From Microlunatus phosphovorus NM-1 (GTDB lineage Bacteria > Actinomycetota > Actinomycetes > Propionibacteriales > Propionibacteriaceae), in contig NC_015635.1 of the NCBI RefSeq assembly GCF_000270245.1, positions 4,712,001 through 4,776,000 of the forward strand: 64,000 bases of DNA, read 5' to 3'. Of the stretch, positions 26,044-34,769 are shown piece after piece; position 1 is the stretch's first letter; each line of letters starts with the position of its first letter. A model generated the notes under the pieces. The model was given only the letters and a program-made list of their open reading frames with translations. It was not told where the DNA came from and did not search any database. The position numbers were made by a program, and so were the translations under genes.

Positions 26044-27764
26044 GGGATCACCGGGACCATCCACGACAGGACCGTCGCCTGGAGGATGACCAGCACCGTG
26101 AAGCCGGCGAGCAGCAGCAGGCTCCACCCGATCAGCTTGCGGAAGATGTCGCCCTCCTTGCCGCTCATGCCCACCGCAGCGGCGGCCACGGCCAGGTTCT
26201 GCGGGGACAGCATCTTGCCCAGCACGCCGGCGGAGGAGTTGGTGGTGGCCATCAGCACCGGCGACAGACCGATCTGGTTGGCCGCCGTCACCTGGAGCAG
26301 ACCGAAGAGGGAGTTCGAGGAGGTGTCGGAACCGGTGATCGCGACGCCCAGCCAGCCCAGCACGGGAGAGAACACGACGAAGAGCATGCCAGCCGACGCG
26401 AGGGCGTTGCCGAGGGTGGCGGTCTGGCCGGAGAGGTTCATCACGAAGGACAGACCCAGCACCGCCATCACGGTGACGATGGTGAAGCGCAGCTTGACCA
26501 GGGTGTCCCGGTAGGCGGTCAGCGCCGCCTTCAGCTTGATCCGGTAGAGCGCACAGGTGACCAGCCCGGCCAGCAGCAGCAGGGTGCCGGTGCCCTTGAG
26601 GTGGTCCAGCTTGAACGTCTGCGCCGACGCGGGCTTGCCGGCGGCGTTCACCACGTCCAGTCCGGGCCAGCGGAACGTGGTCGACCCGATGTGGCTGAGG
26701 CCCGCCTTGATCACGGGGATCTGGCTGAGGGAGAAGATCACGATGATGATCACGTACGGGGCCACGGCCATCCAGGTCCGGTGACCGCTGGCGGCGGGCG
26801 GCGAGCCGGCGGGGACCGACGCAGAACCGGTCGGGGTCGTGGTGACGGTCGACACCGAGGTGCCGCCGGAGGCGCCGGCGCTGCTCGCACCCGAGCGCTC
26901 CGGGGCCAGCGCGGCGTCCAGGTCCTCCGAGGCGTCCAGCGGCACGGCGTTGGCCGGTTTCCAGAACCGCAGCATGATCAGCACGACGACCACGGTCGCG
27001 ATGGCGGCCACGATGTCGGTGATCTCCACGGTGATGAAGTTGGAGGTGACGAACTGGGCCAGGCCGAAGGTGGCACCGGCGACCAGGGCCACCGGCCAGG
27101 TCTGCTTGATGCCGCGCTTGCCGTCGACCAGGAAGACCAGGATCAGCGGCACGAACAGGGCCACGAACGGCGTCTGGCGGCCCGCCATCGACGACAGCGT
27201 GTGCAGGTCGATGCCGGTGACCGCGCTCAGGGTGATGATCGGCGCCCCCATCGCGCCGAACGCCACCGGTGCGGTGTTGGCCAGCAGCGACACGATGGCC
27301 GCCTTGAACGGCTTCATCCCCGCCGCGATCAGCATGGCCGCGGAGATGGCCACCGGCGCCCCGAATCCGGCCAACGACTCCAGCAGGGCCCCGAAGCAGA
27401 AGGCGATCAGGATGGCCAGGATGCGCTGGTCGTCGGAGATGGCCCGGATCCGGGCTCCCAGGACCTCGAACCAGCCGGTCACCACGGTGAGCTGGTAGAC
27501 CCAGAGCGCGTTGATCAGGATCCACAGGATCGGGAACAGACCGTAGAACATGCCCTCCGTGGTGGCCGCCAGCGTCTGGCCCACCGGCATCTGCCAGACC
27601 AGGGTGGCGAGCAGCGCCGAGGACGCCAGTCCGGCCAGCGCCGCCTTCCACGCCTTGACGCGGAGGACGCCGAGGAGCACGAACAGCAGCACCAGGGGCA
27701 GGGCAGCGACCAGCGCTGACAGAGCGAGCGAACCCGCGACCGGGGACAGCAGCTGTTGGAACAT
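26040..27764 (-). CDS. lctP: L-lactate permease
   Basis: Lactate:proton symporter of the LctP family (PF02652), 574 residues with about 12-14 membrane helices. Family motifs are LLESLAGFGAPVAISAAML near residue 115 and ITGSDTSSNSLFGLLQV near 460. A Ser/Thr/Ala-rich cytoplasmic loop of about 70 residues near 290-355 is longer than usual. ATG at 27764 has GAGGAG four bases upstream. It is the first gene of the lut operon and divergent from a FadR-type regulator. Confidence 0.95.
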   Translation of the reverse strand: MFQQLLSPVAGSLALSALVAALPLVLLFVLLGVLRVKAWKAALAGLASSALLATLVWQMPVGQTLAATTEGMFYGLFPILWILINALWVYQLTVVTGWFEVLGARIRAISDDQRILAILIAFCFGALLESLAGFGAPVAISAAMLIAAGMKPFKAAIVSLLANTAPVAFGAMGAPIITLSAVTGIDLHTLSSMAGRQTPFVALFVPLILVFLVDGKRGIKQTWPVALVAGATFGLAQFVTSNFITVEITDIVAAIATVVVVLIMLRFWKPANAVPLDASEDLDAALAPERSGASSAGASGGTSVSTVTTTPTGSASVPAGSPPAASGHRTWMAVAPYVIIIVIFSLSQIPVIKAGLSHIGSTTFRWPGLDVVNAAGKPASAQTFKLDHLKGTGTLLLLAGLVTCALYRIKLKAALTAYRDTLVKLRFTIVTVMAVLGLSFVMNLSGQTATLGNALASAGMLFVVFSPVLGWLGVAITGSDTSSNSLFGLLQVTAANQIGLSPVLMATTNSSAGVLGKMLSPQNLAVAAAAVGMSGKEGDIFRKLIGWSLLLLAGFTVLVILQATVLSWMVPVIP

Positions 27765-27804
27765 CAGGCTCCTCGAGAACTCGACGCTGAGTAGAACGGA
27801 ATGC

Positions 27805-27854
27805 GATCTGGTCTGATTTTTCAGCAAGTGGTCTGAATGAGCAAGAGATCTGGT
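27805..27854. promoter_or_regulatory. Repeat-rich operator region between lctP and its regulator
   Basis: GGTCTGA occurs at 27810-27816 and 27830-27836, 20 bp apart (two helical turns). CTGA-TTTT-TCAG (27813-27824) is a small inverted repeat. GATCTGGT occurs at 27805 and 27847. This fits binding by the FadR-type protein encoded at 27922. Confidence 0.5.
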
Positions 27855-27921
27855 TCGACGTATTGGCAACCTGGGTCACAACCGCGGGCCACCGGACCCG
27901 TCGACGCGAAGGGGTGCTCTC

Positions 27922-28617
27922 GTGGTGGCACGCGTGACAGTGCTGTCGGTGGTCGACGCAATCGCCGACGACCTCCGCAACGAGATCCTCCGCGGCGAGC
28001 TGGTGCCCGGGGACCCGTTGACCGAGGCCGAGGTCTCGGAGCGCTACGACGTGGCTCGCGCCACCGCCAAGGCGGCCATCGAGCGCCTGGTCGCGGAGTC
28101 CGTGCTGGAGCGACGGACCCACAAGACCGCGCGCGTGGTGAAGCTCGGTCCTGACGAGGTGCGGGACATCTACCGGGCCCGCGCCTACCTGGAGGCGGAG
28201 GTGCTACGCCAGCTCGCCGCCGCCCGTACGGTGCCGGACGACGCGGTCGCCGCCAACGCCGAGTTCGAGCGCCTCGGCGACGTGTCCAGCTTCGAGATCA
28301 TCGGGCCGGACATGCACTTCCACACCGCGCTGGTTGACGCCCTGGGCAACACCCGGACCAGCCGGATGTATCGCACCCTGGTCAGCGAGGTGACGCTCTG
28401 TCTGGCCCAGGTGCACGGCCGCCAGCTGGTGAAGCCGACGCTGCTGCACGCCGAGCACGCCGAGATCCTGACCCGACTACGAGCGGGCGACGCGGACGGA
28501 GCCACCCTCTTGTTGGCCGAGCACCTGGGACGGGCGCGGGAGCGGCTGGCCGAGGCGCTCGGCGGCCAGGCCGGGCCGGAAGCCACCACCCCCTCCAGCC
28601 TGGGACTGGCCGACTGA
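27922..28617 (+). CDS. FadR/LldR-type GntR regulator of lactate genes
   Basis: 231-residue transcription factor. The GntR winged helix covers about 8-75 (TEAEVSERYDVARATAKAAIERL). The C-terminal FCD domain has metal/ligand residues in DMHFHTALVDALGN (about 130-143) and HAEHAEIL (about 175-182). GTG at 27922 follows GAAGGGG. It is divergent from lctP, so it probably senses lactate and controls the lut operon. The ligand is inferred from context. Confidence 0.85.
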   Translation: MVARVTVLSVVDAIADDLRNEILRGELVPGDPLTEAEVSERYDVARATAKAAIERLVAESVLERRTHKTARVVKLGPDEVRDIYRARAYLEAEVLRQLAAARTVPDDAVAANAEFERLGDVSSFEIIGPDMHFHTALVDALGNTRTSRMYRTLVSEVTLCLAQVHGRQLVKPTLLHAEHAEILTRLRAGDADGATLLLAEHLGRARERLAEALGGQAGPEATTPSSLGLAD

Positions 28618-29147
28618 GGCCTGCTCGCCGGAGAAGGGCTTCTAGGGAAGAATCAGCGCCGAAGTTCCCTCGCCCTCACACTGGCCGAGTCAGGACCTTA
28701 CCGCTCCCCTGGCAGGACATCGCCATCCAGACAGCCCGCCGCAGCCCGGATCATCGGACCACCTACCTCCACGAGATCCGCAGGCATCGTGATCCAGCAC
28801 GACCAAGCCAGCACCACAGCCACTTTCATGTTCGACAACTTCGGCGACAGTGGCGTTGCAGACCCTCGTCCGTTCGTGGGCGGCCGAATGTCTCGCCCAG
28901 ATGTGCGTATTCCTCGCCGGCCAAGTGCTTCACGAAACCCAGTGAGGTCAATGCCCGCTGGTCCCATCGGGGCGCCGCCGCAGGTCCTGTCCCCGACAAA
29001 CCGTCAAGGGCGACCAGCACCGCCGCTCGAGGGCTCGCGGCCGAAACCACAGGTCATGGCGTCAGCCCAGCCACCGGGCTTGACCCACCGCGCACTTCAC
29101 CAGCGTGCCGCACCGACGAATGGTCCCTGATGTCATCGGCGATCCCG
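28618..29147. other. Non-coding stretch without a supportable gene
   Basis: About 530 bp between the lactate regulator and a hydrolase fragment. Open frames here are short and have no family-like pattern. No clear promoter, RNA gene or repeat was seen. It is probably decayed sequence at the right edge of the accessory block. Confidence 0.5.
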
Positions 29148-29315
29148 TCAGCGGTCTGCGACTTCGGCCAGAACGTCAGCAAGCTCGACAGGGCGGGTGA
29201 TCATAGGCCAGTGACCAGAGTCGATATCGACCAACTCGACACGTGCGGAAGCAGCTAGTTCGGTCCCCACGATCCACTCCTGCGCCTCGGCAGGGGTGAA
29301 CTCCAACCAACCGGC
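29148..29315 (-). pseudogene. 3' fragment of an alpha/beta hydrolase gene
   Basis: About 55 codons read GWLEFTPAEAQEW, then VELVDIDSGHWPMITRP, then ELADVLAEVADR and a TGA at 29150-29148. The SGHWPM motif with the catalytic His and the following ELADVL helix is the usual C-terminal end of small alpha/beta hydrolases. The 5' nine-tenths of the gene is absent: the homology stops where wecB homology begins on the other strand. Confidence 0.65.
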
Positions 29316-30046
29316 GGCTTGCCGATCATGTCGCGGACTTCAATTTGGTCTATAGCGAGCATGCCCGCCGCAACCTGTTGGGTGAAGGTCTGGCGCCGCG
29401 GCGCATCTTGCTGACCGGCTCCCCGATGCGGGAGGTGCTCGACTTCTACCGTCCCGACATCGACGCCTCGGACATCCTTGATCGACTGGATCTCAACGAC
29501 CGCCGCTACTTCCTGGTCAGCGCGCACCGGGAGGAGAACGTGGATTCGCCTGCGCGATTGCTGCAACTCCTCCAATGTCTGGTGGCGGTGCGAGACGCCT
29601 TCGGATTGCCGTGCCTGGTGTCCACCCATCCACGGACGCGGAAGCGACTGGATGCCTTCGCCACAGACATCGGACTCGACAACATCATCTTCCACGAGCC
29701 GTTCGGCTTCCACGACTACAACAAGTTGCAACTCCACGCCGCTTGTGTGCTCTCGGATTCCGGCACCATCGCCGAGGAATCCACCATCCTCGGTTTTCCG
29801 GCCGTCACGCTGCGGGATTCCATCGAACGACCCGAGGCGCTCGACACCGGCGGAATCATGATGACCGGGCTGGATCCCGATAACGCACTGCTCGCCGTGC
29901 GGACGTGCATCTTGGAAGATCCCGAACAGAGGATGACGACTTTGCCCAGTTGCTACGACATCTCCAACACATCGGAGCGAGTCGTGAAATTCATGGTCTC
30001 GACGGCGATGCGGAGCAACACCTGGCACGGCATCCGCTCCACATGA
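29306..30046 (+). pseudogene. wecB: UDP-GlcNAc 2-epimerase, 5' truncated
   Basis: Would convert UDP-GlcNAc to UDP-ManNAc. The homology starts abruptly at TNRRLADHVADFNLVYSEHA, a region near residue 135 of full-length enzymes (about 370 residues). It continues intact through SAHREENVD, HEPFGFHDYNKL, LSDSGTIAEESTILGFPAVT and RPEALDTGG. About 135 N-terminal residues are gone, including half of the active site. A stop codon lies just upstream in frame and no start is credible. The stop overlaps the ATG of the next glycosyltransferase, so the operon spacing is still that of a once-intact locus. Confidence 0.88.
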
Positions 30047-31215
30047 CCGACACCCCTTGGATCAGAAAGCGGCAGGAAACAGACGAGCGCATCTCGAAGA
30101 TCCGGGTTCTTGTCACCTATCCGTTCTTGCCGCACTATCGGCTGGGCGTGTTTCGCGCCCTAGAGGACCTTGCCGACTTCGACTTCGAGTTTGCCGCCGA
30201 CGAAGAATCGGTGGCAGGCATCCTCATCATTGACCACCACGAGTTGAAGAAGCGCGCCCACCTACGCAATGTTCGACTCGGACGAATCCTTTGGCAAATA
30301 GGGGCCGTATCCGAGGCGGCTCGTCGGCGACACGACGCCTATATCTATGTCGGCGACGCATCTATCACGAGCACCTGGATCGCAGCGGTGATCGCGAGAG
30401 TGAACAAACGACCGGTGTTGTTCTGGACGATCGGTTGGCACCGGCCGGAGACTGGTGCGAAGCGGGTCATCCGATTGACCTTCTATCGTCTCGCCGACAG
30501 GCTACTTCTCTACGGCCACATCGGCAGGCAGATCGGCCTCGGGTGCGGATATCCGGAGCGAAAGATGTCCGTCATCGGCAACAGCGTGACGAGTCTGTCC
30601 GGAGATGTGAACGAGACCAGCGGTATCGAGTCGATCAGTCAACTGCCGCGGGGCCGCGCCATGGTCGGCGCGGTGATCCGACTGACTCCCCAGAAACGAC
30701 TCGACCTGCTCATACAAGCGGTCGCCGTCATCTCGAGATCTCACCGACCCGTCAGCGTGCTCCTGGTGGGCGACGGACCGGAGAAGGAGCGACTCCGTCG
30801 GCTGGCCACGACACTCGGTGTTGATCTGCATCTCATCGGCCCGCTGTACACGGACGAGGCCATTGCATCGGTCTACCGGCACATGTCCGTCACCGTCGTA
30901 CCCGCGGCGATCGGCCTCACGGCAATTCAGAGCCTCAGCCACGGCGTCCCGGTGATCAGCGACGACGATCGCTATGCGCAGATGCCCGAATGGGAGGCAA
31001 TAATCGAGGGGGTCACCGGCGGTACGTACCGATCTGGTGACGTGAGCTCGCTGGCGACGACCATCACGTCGTGGTTGGACAGGATGGAGTCGGAGGCGGC
31101 CGACGTGCGTTCTGACTGCCGACGCGAGGTCGACGCTCGCTGGACTCCGCAGGCTCAAGCAGGACGCATCGCCGCCGCTCTCCTCGAGCTTCTTCCGACA
31201 GGCGGGAGTCGATGA
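30043..31215 (+). CDS. Glycosyltransferase family 4
   Basis: 390-residue GT-B enzyme. The N-domain begins with RVLVTYPFLPHYRLGVFRAL. The donor domain includes VGAVIRLTPQKRLDLLIQAV, LLVGDGPEKERLRRL and LYTDEAIASVYRHM. The region after it (VVPAAIGLTAIQSLSHGVPVIS) has a less usual E-x7-E site, with Gln-Ser-Leu at the second acid position. ATG overlaps the wecB stop (ATGA). It probably adds one sugar of the repeat unit on the cytoplasmic side. The sugar is unknown. Confidence 0.85.
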   Translation: MTDTPWIRKRQETDERISKIRVLVTYPFLPHYRLGVFRALEDLADFDFEFAADEESVAGILIIDHHELKKRAHLRNVRLGRILWQIGAVSEAARRRHDAYIYVGDASITSTWIAAVIARVNKRPVLFWTIGWHRPETGAKRVIRLTFYRLADRLLLYGHIGRQIGLGCGYPERKMSVIGNSVTSLSGDVNETSGIESISQLPRGRAMVGAVIRLTPQKRLDLLIQAVAVISRSHRPVSVLLVGDGPEKERLRRLATTLGVDLHLIGPLYTDEAIASVYRHMSVTVVPAAIGLTAIQSLSHGVPVISDDDRYAQMPEWEAIIEGVTGGTYRSGDVSSLATTITSWLDRMESEAADVRSDCRREVDARWTPQAQAGRIAAALLELLPTGGSR

Positions 31216-32594
31216 CGGATCGAACAGCGGAGTCCGTCGGCGCTCCCCAGAGCCGTCAGACCTTGCTTTGCCTTGCGCTGGTTGTCACCGGATTGGGCAA
31301 CCTGGTGATGCCGGCCACCGTGGATCAGTTCCTTCCGATCAACTACATCGCCCTGACGTCATTCATTCTCGCCTTGGCCATTATGGTGCACCTTCGACGT
31401 GTCGCAGAGCATGTCGTTCGCACGCCCAGCCTGGTCGTCTTTGTCGCATTGACAATTCCTGGGATGGTCGCCGCACCCCTCAACCAATATGGGACAACCA
31501 AGACGGTCGCCATCGCACTCGCCCTGATCATGATCCTCGCCGCATCGGCATTTCGGGATCCGCGTCGAAGTACGCTGATGACCATCGCCTTGATCTACGT
31601 GCTTGGCCTGCTTACCGCCGCAGCGCTCATGCTCTTCGGGCAGTACAACATTTATGGGCGCCTGAGCCTGTTCGAGTTGAATCCGATCGGAATCGGCCGA
31701 GTGTGCGCCTTGGTTCCGATCATCTCCGTGGGCTGGCTGCTGCTCGGTCGGACGAGGTCCCTCCTCAGGAGCGGGCTTCACGTGGCTGCGCTGCTGCTCG
31801 CACTCAGCGCGGCAGTCGCGACCGGTAGCCGAGGACCCTTGGTGGCCGCGATAGCCGGCGTCGGCGTGATCGCGCTCGTCGCGATGCGACACCGGGGATC
31901 CAGGGTGTGGGCCATCATCCTCGTCGGCGGCATCGTTGTGAGCGTCAGCTACGTGGTCGAGCACTTGCCCAGGTTTCCTGGGCTGCAACGACTCGAACTC
32001 GCTTCCGACTCCGGCAGAGTCGATCTCATTCAGCAATCACTCGCGGCCTTCATGACCCATCCGATGGGCGTCGGGTGGGGAAATCTCGGGCAGTATGTGG
32101 TGGGGTTCTCCCGGCCGGACAGATACACGTTCTACCCGCACAATATTCTCATCGAGATGGCCGTCGAAGGCGGCGTTCTAGCTATTTCGGGATTCTTGCT
32201 CCTCCTGATCACTGCCTTCATCCGAGTTCTCCGTTCGACCGCTCGCGCCATCGACCGGCGGCTGGCCGACTGCGAGGACGGCCCTGAGGATCTGATCGCA
32301 CCCGCCCTTGTGCTCGCACTTCTCACGGCATCCGTCGTCAATGCTCAGTTCTCGAGCGACATCGTGGGAAATCGCCTCCTGTGGGTGATGATCGGCCTCG
32401 CCCTGGTTTCACCCGCGTTCGGCCAAGGGCACAGTTTTGAAGAGAAGGAGTTCAGGGGTGGGTTCCGTGCTCATCGCAGAAGAGCGCCACAGCGGCCATC
32501 TGCTGCAATACGTCCGCATCCTGGTCGAGCGCGCGCTCCATTACGGAGAGCACGTCCACGTGGCCCTCAGCGCGGCCACCCTGACGACACCTGA
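31212..32594 (+). CDS. O-antigen ligase/polymerase family protein
   Basis: Polytopic membrane protein with about 10-12 helices, of the WaaL/Wzy type (PF04932). ATGSRGPLVAAI (about 195-206) and the late loop HNILIEMAVEGGVL (about 310-323) are the family marks. ATG overlaps the previous stop. It may ligate or polymerise the exported glycan and might replace the truncated wzy at 13423. The last 46 residues are Arg/Pro-rich, overlap the next gene and do not look like a membrane-protein tail, so the true C-terminus is uncertain. Confidence 0.82.
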   Translation: MTDRTAESVGAPQSRQTLLCLALVVTGLGNLVMPATVDQFLPINYIALTSFILALAIMVHLRRVAEHVVRTPSLVVFVALTIPGMVAAPLNQYGTTKTVAIALALIMILAASAFRDPRRSTLMTIALIYVLGLLTAAALMLFGQYNIYGRLSLFELNPIGIGRVCALVPIISVGWLLLGRTRSLLRSGLHVAALLLALSAAVATGSRGPLVAAIAGVGVIALVAMRHRGSRVWAIILVGGIVVSVSYVVEHLPRFPGLQRLELASDSGRVDLIQQSLAAFMTHPMGVGWGNLGQYVVGFSRPDRYTFYPHNILIEMAVEGGVLAISGFLLLLITAFIRVLRSTARAIDRRLADCEDGPEDLIAPALVLALLTASVVNAQFSSDIVGNRLLWVMIGLALVSPAFGQGHSFEEKEFRGGFRAHRRRAPQRPSAAIRPHPGRARAPLRRARPRGPQRGHPDDT

Positions 32595-33558
32595 GTATCA
32601 GCTACATCTGTCCGAGCTCGCTTCAAGGATCTCGATCCATGTGCTGACTGCACCACTGACGCCGAGCCGACTGCTGAAGCTCGCCGACACCATCGGCGCC
32701 GACCATATTGTCGTGCCGCACGGCGACGAACTCGCGGTCAGGTTCGCGCGTGGGCCTCGTGTTGCGAAGGGCCGCGTCGTGACCCTCCTCATCATGCGCG
32801 ATCCCCGGTGGGAGCTCCCGACGACACCATCTCGAACGATTCGAGGTCTGGCCAAGCTCTCATTCACGGCACTTTCGCGTCTCGGCAGTCGCGTCCGGAT
32901 CGTCTGGCTACGTGAGCCGCTACACGTCGCCGCCAAGGGGGAATCTTTCGCGGTCGACCCGTTCATCAGCTATGCATCTGAGGAGCAGATCACAGCTGAG
33001 TCCGCCCTGCTTCGGGATACCTGGCCGACAGCGGCCCACTGGTTCGTGATCACCGGAGGAATCACGCCGTGGAAGAATCTCCCGCTGGTGTTGGAGGCAT
33101 TCGCACGAATGGACGAGGAGAAGCGTGCGCGCTGCGGCTTGGCCGTTATCGGTCCAATACGACACGATTCAGGGGTGTCAAGCGGCAGTCTGCGCGAGAG
33201 CGCAGAGGCAATGGGGCTCACCTGCGTGGTGGATGACCGGCTGCTGACAAACGATGAGATCAACGTCGTGGTGGCGGCCGCCGATACCGTGATCATGGCC
33301 TATTCAACACATTCACCGAACTCGACCTTGGGCAAGGCGTATGTGTTGGGCACGTCGATCGTGGCGGCTGGCTCCCGGTCGATCCATCGCTTCGTACGCA
33401 ACGTGGGCTTCGATCTGGTGAGCCCACTCGAGGTGAACGCTATTGCCGAGAATTTGACCTTGGCCATGGACCGGGCTGCGCCACCGCGCCATCCCGGAGC
33501 ACTCTCAGCGATCGAGTTCGCGGATCAGCTTCTGGACCGAAGCTGTCGACGACGGTGA
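32458..33558 (+). CDS. Glycosyltransferase-like protein
   Basis: 366-residue protein with a GT-B look. VITGGITPWKNLPLVLEAFARM near residue 200 matches the start of a GT4 donor domain, followed by LAVIGPI. VIMAYSTHSPNSTLGKAYVLGTSIVAAG fits the nucleotide-sugar end, without a canonical E-x7-E. GTG at 32458 is chosen for AAGGAG eight bases upstream; TTG at 32437 is an alternative. It overlaps the preceding membrane-protein frame by 137 bp and is followed by the flippase with a GTGA overlap. It likely adds a sugar of the same glycan. Confidence 0.7.
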   Translation: MGSVLIAEERHSGHLLQYVRILVERALHYGEHVHVALSAATLTTPEYQLHLSELASRISIHVLTAPLTPSRLLKLADTIGADHIVVPHGDELAVRFARGPRVAKGRVVTLLIMRDPRWELPTTPSRTIRGLAKLSFTALSRLGSRVRIVWLREPLHVAAKGESFAVDPFISYASEEQITAESALLRDTWPTAAHWFVITGGITPWKNLPLVLEAFARMDEEKRARCGLAVIGPIRHDSGVSSGSLRESAEAMGLTCVVDDRLLTNDEINVVVAAADTVIMAYSTHSPNSTLGKAYVLGTSIVAAGSRSIHRFVRNVGFDLVSPLEVNAIAENLTLAMDRAAPPRHPGALSAIEFADQLLDRSCRRR

Positions 33559-34769
33559 ACCGTGGCCGACGCGGAGGGATCGCCAGTGGCTTCAGCGTCG
33601 TTCTTCTGTCCGGCGTGGGTTCGTCACTGCTCAGCAGTCTCGCGATCATTCTGGTCATTCGCGCACTTGCCCCCGAGGAATGGGGCCAAGCCGCGGTCCT
33701 GATGAGCGTCGGCCAGCTCCTTGGCGCAGTCTTGAGCTTCGGTACTCCCATTGAACGAATCCGTCGGTATGCCCGCACGGAGCCAGGCATCCTCCCCGAA
33801 GTGGCGACGCTGGACGCGCTGGTCAGGATCGGCACCGGCGCAGTCGTCCTCCTGATCGGGATAGCCACTGTGCCCTTCTCGGCGGACGCGAGCAGCGTGC
33901 TGCTGGCGGCGGCCGGTACGTATGTGAGCCTCGGGGCTCCCAATCATCTCGTGGGTGCCAGGCGGTTCCTGGCCGCGGGCACCGTCACGCTGGCTGAAAA
34001 GGGCATCCTGCTGGGCTCGGTCCTGGTGGCGATTGCCACTGGCCGGGTGATGGTGACCACGCTTCCGGCTCTGATCGGCATGGCCGGTCTTCTCGCCGGC
34101 GTACTGAGTCTGCTCTGGCTCAGGCCTCGTTGGCGATCGCTGCCGCTTCGACAGTCGCTGGCAGCGATGCCCAGGCAGTGGGCGCAATCCTTCGACCTGG
34201 GAGTTGCCAGCCTTGCCCCGTCGATGCTGCTTCTGGACGTGACGATCGTGCTGCTCGTCGCCGGCCAGGTCCAGGCGGGCATTTTCGGAGTGGCCACGAA
34301 ACTGACGTCGCCACTGACCGTGGCGGCGTCCGCGATCGCATCGGTCCTGCTGCCGTACTATTCACGCGGAACCGTGCCGACGGCAAGAATCGGGCGAGCC
34401 TCCGTCGTGGGCACCATCGGGGCCATGAGTGCCGCTCTCCTGCTGATCGCGACGACCGCCACCTGGTGGGTCCCGGCAGTCTTCGGTGCGGCGTACGAGG
34501 CAGCGTCGACGCCTGTTTGTCTTTACGTGCTCAACGCCGGATTCGTTTTCGTGACGCGTGCCGCGGCTGCGACTCTTCAAGCCTGGAACGATGACAAGTT
34601 CGTTGCGAGAGCAATACTGGTCCAGTGCCTGACAGCTCTTGTCGGCATCGCGTTGGGTGCTCACTGGGCGGCCGCAACGGGCGCCGCGATGTCTTTGGTC
34701 TCGACGAATCTGTTCTTGAGTCTGGTGCTGCTGCGACGCGTGCTGCGAGTCAGATCCACCCATTCATGA
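33555..34769 (+). CDS. Polysaccharide flippase (Wzx-like, MOP superfamily)
   Basis: 404-residue protein with about 12 membrane segments. It begins GFSVVLLSGVGSSLLSSLAIILVIRALAPEEWG in pattern (core LAPEEWGQAAVL), typical of the Wzx/RfbX flippases. Basic loops face the cytoplasm. It would turn the undecaprenyl-linked unit to the outer leaflet. GTG at 33555 overlaps the previous stop. Its stop codon overlaps the end of the convergent pglF-like gene. Confidence 0.87.
   Translation: MNRGRRGGIASGFSVVLLSGVGSSLLSSLAIILVIRALAPEEWGQAAVLMSVGQLLGAVLSFGTPIERIRRYARTEPGILPEVATLDALVRIGTGAVVLLIGIATVPFSADASSVLLAAAGTYVSLGAPNHLVGARRFLAAGTVTLAEKGILLGSVLVAIATGRVMVTTLPALIGMAGLLAGVLSLLWLRPRWRSLPLRQSLAAMPRQWAQSFDLGVASLAPSMLLLDVTIVLLVAGQVQAGIFGVATKLTSPLTVAASAIASVLLPYYSRGTVPTARIGRASVVGTIGAMSAALLLIATTATWWVPAVFGAAYEAASTPVCLYVLNAGFVFVTRAAAATLQAWNDDKFVARAILVQCLTALVGIALGAHWAAATGAAMSLVSTNLFLSLVLLRRVLRVRSTHS

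Noticed and set aside
25267-28122. A 951-codon minus-strand frame across the lactate genes
   Set aside because: Only its last 258 codons are real (lutA). The rest runs out of frame through lctP, whose own frame has the family motifs and helices.
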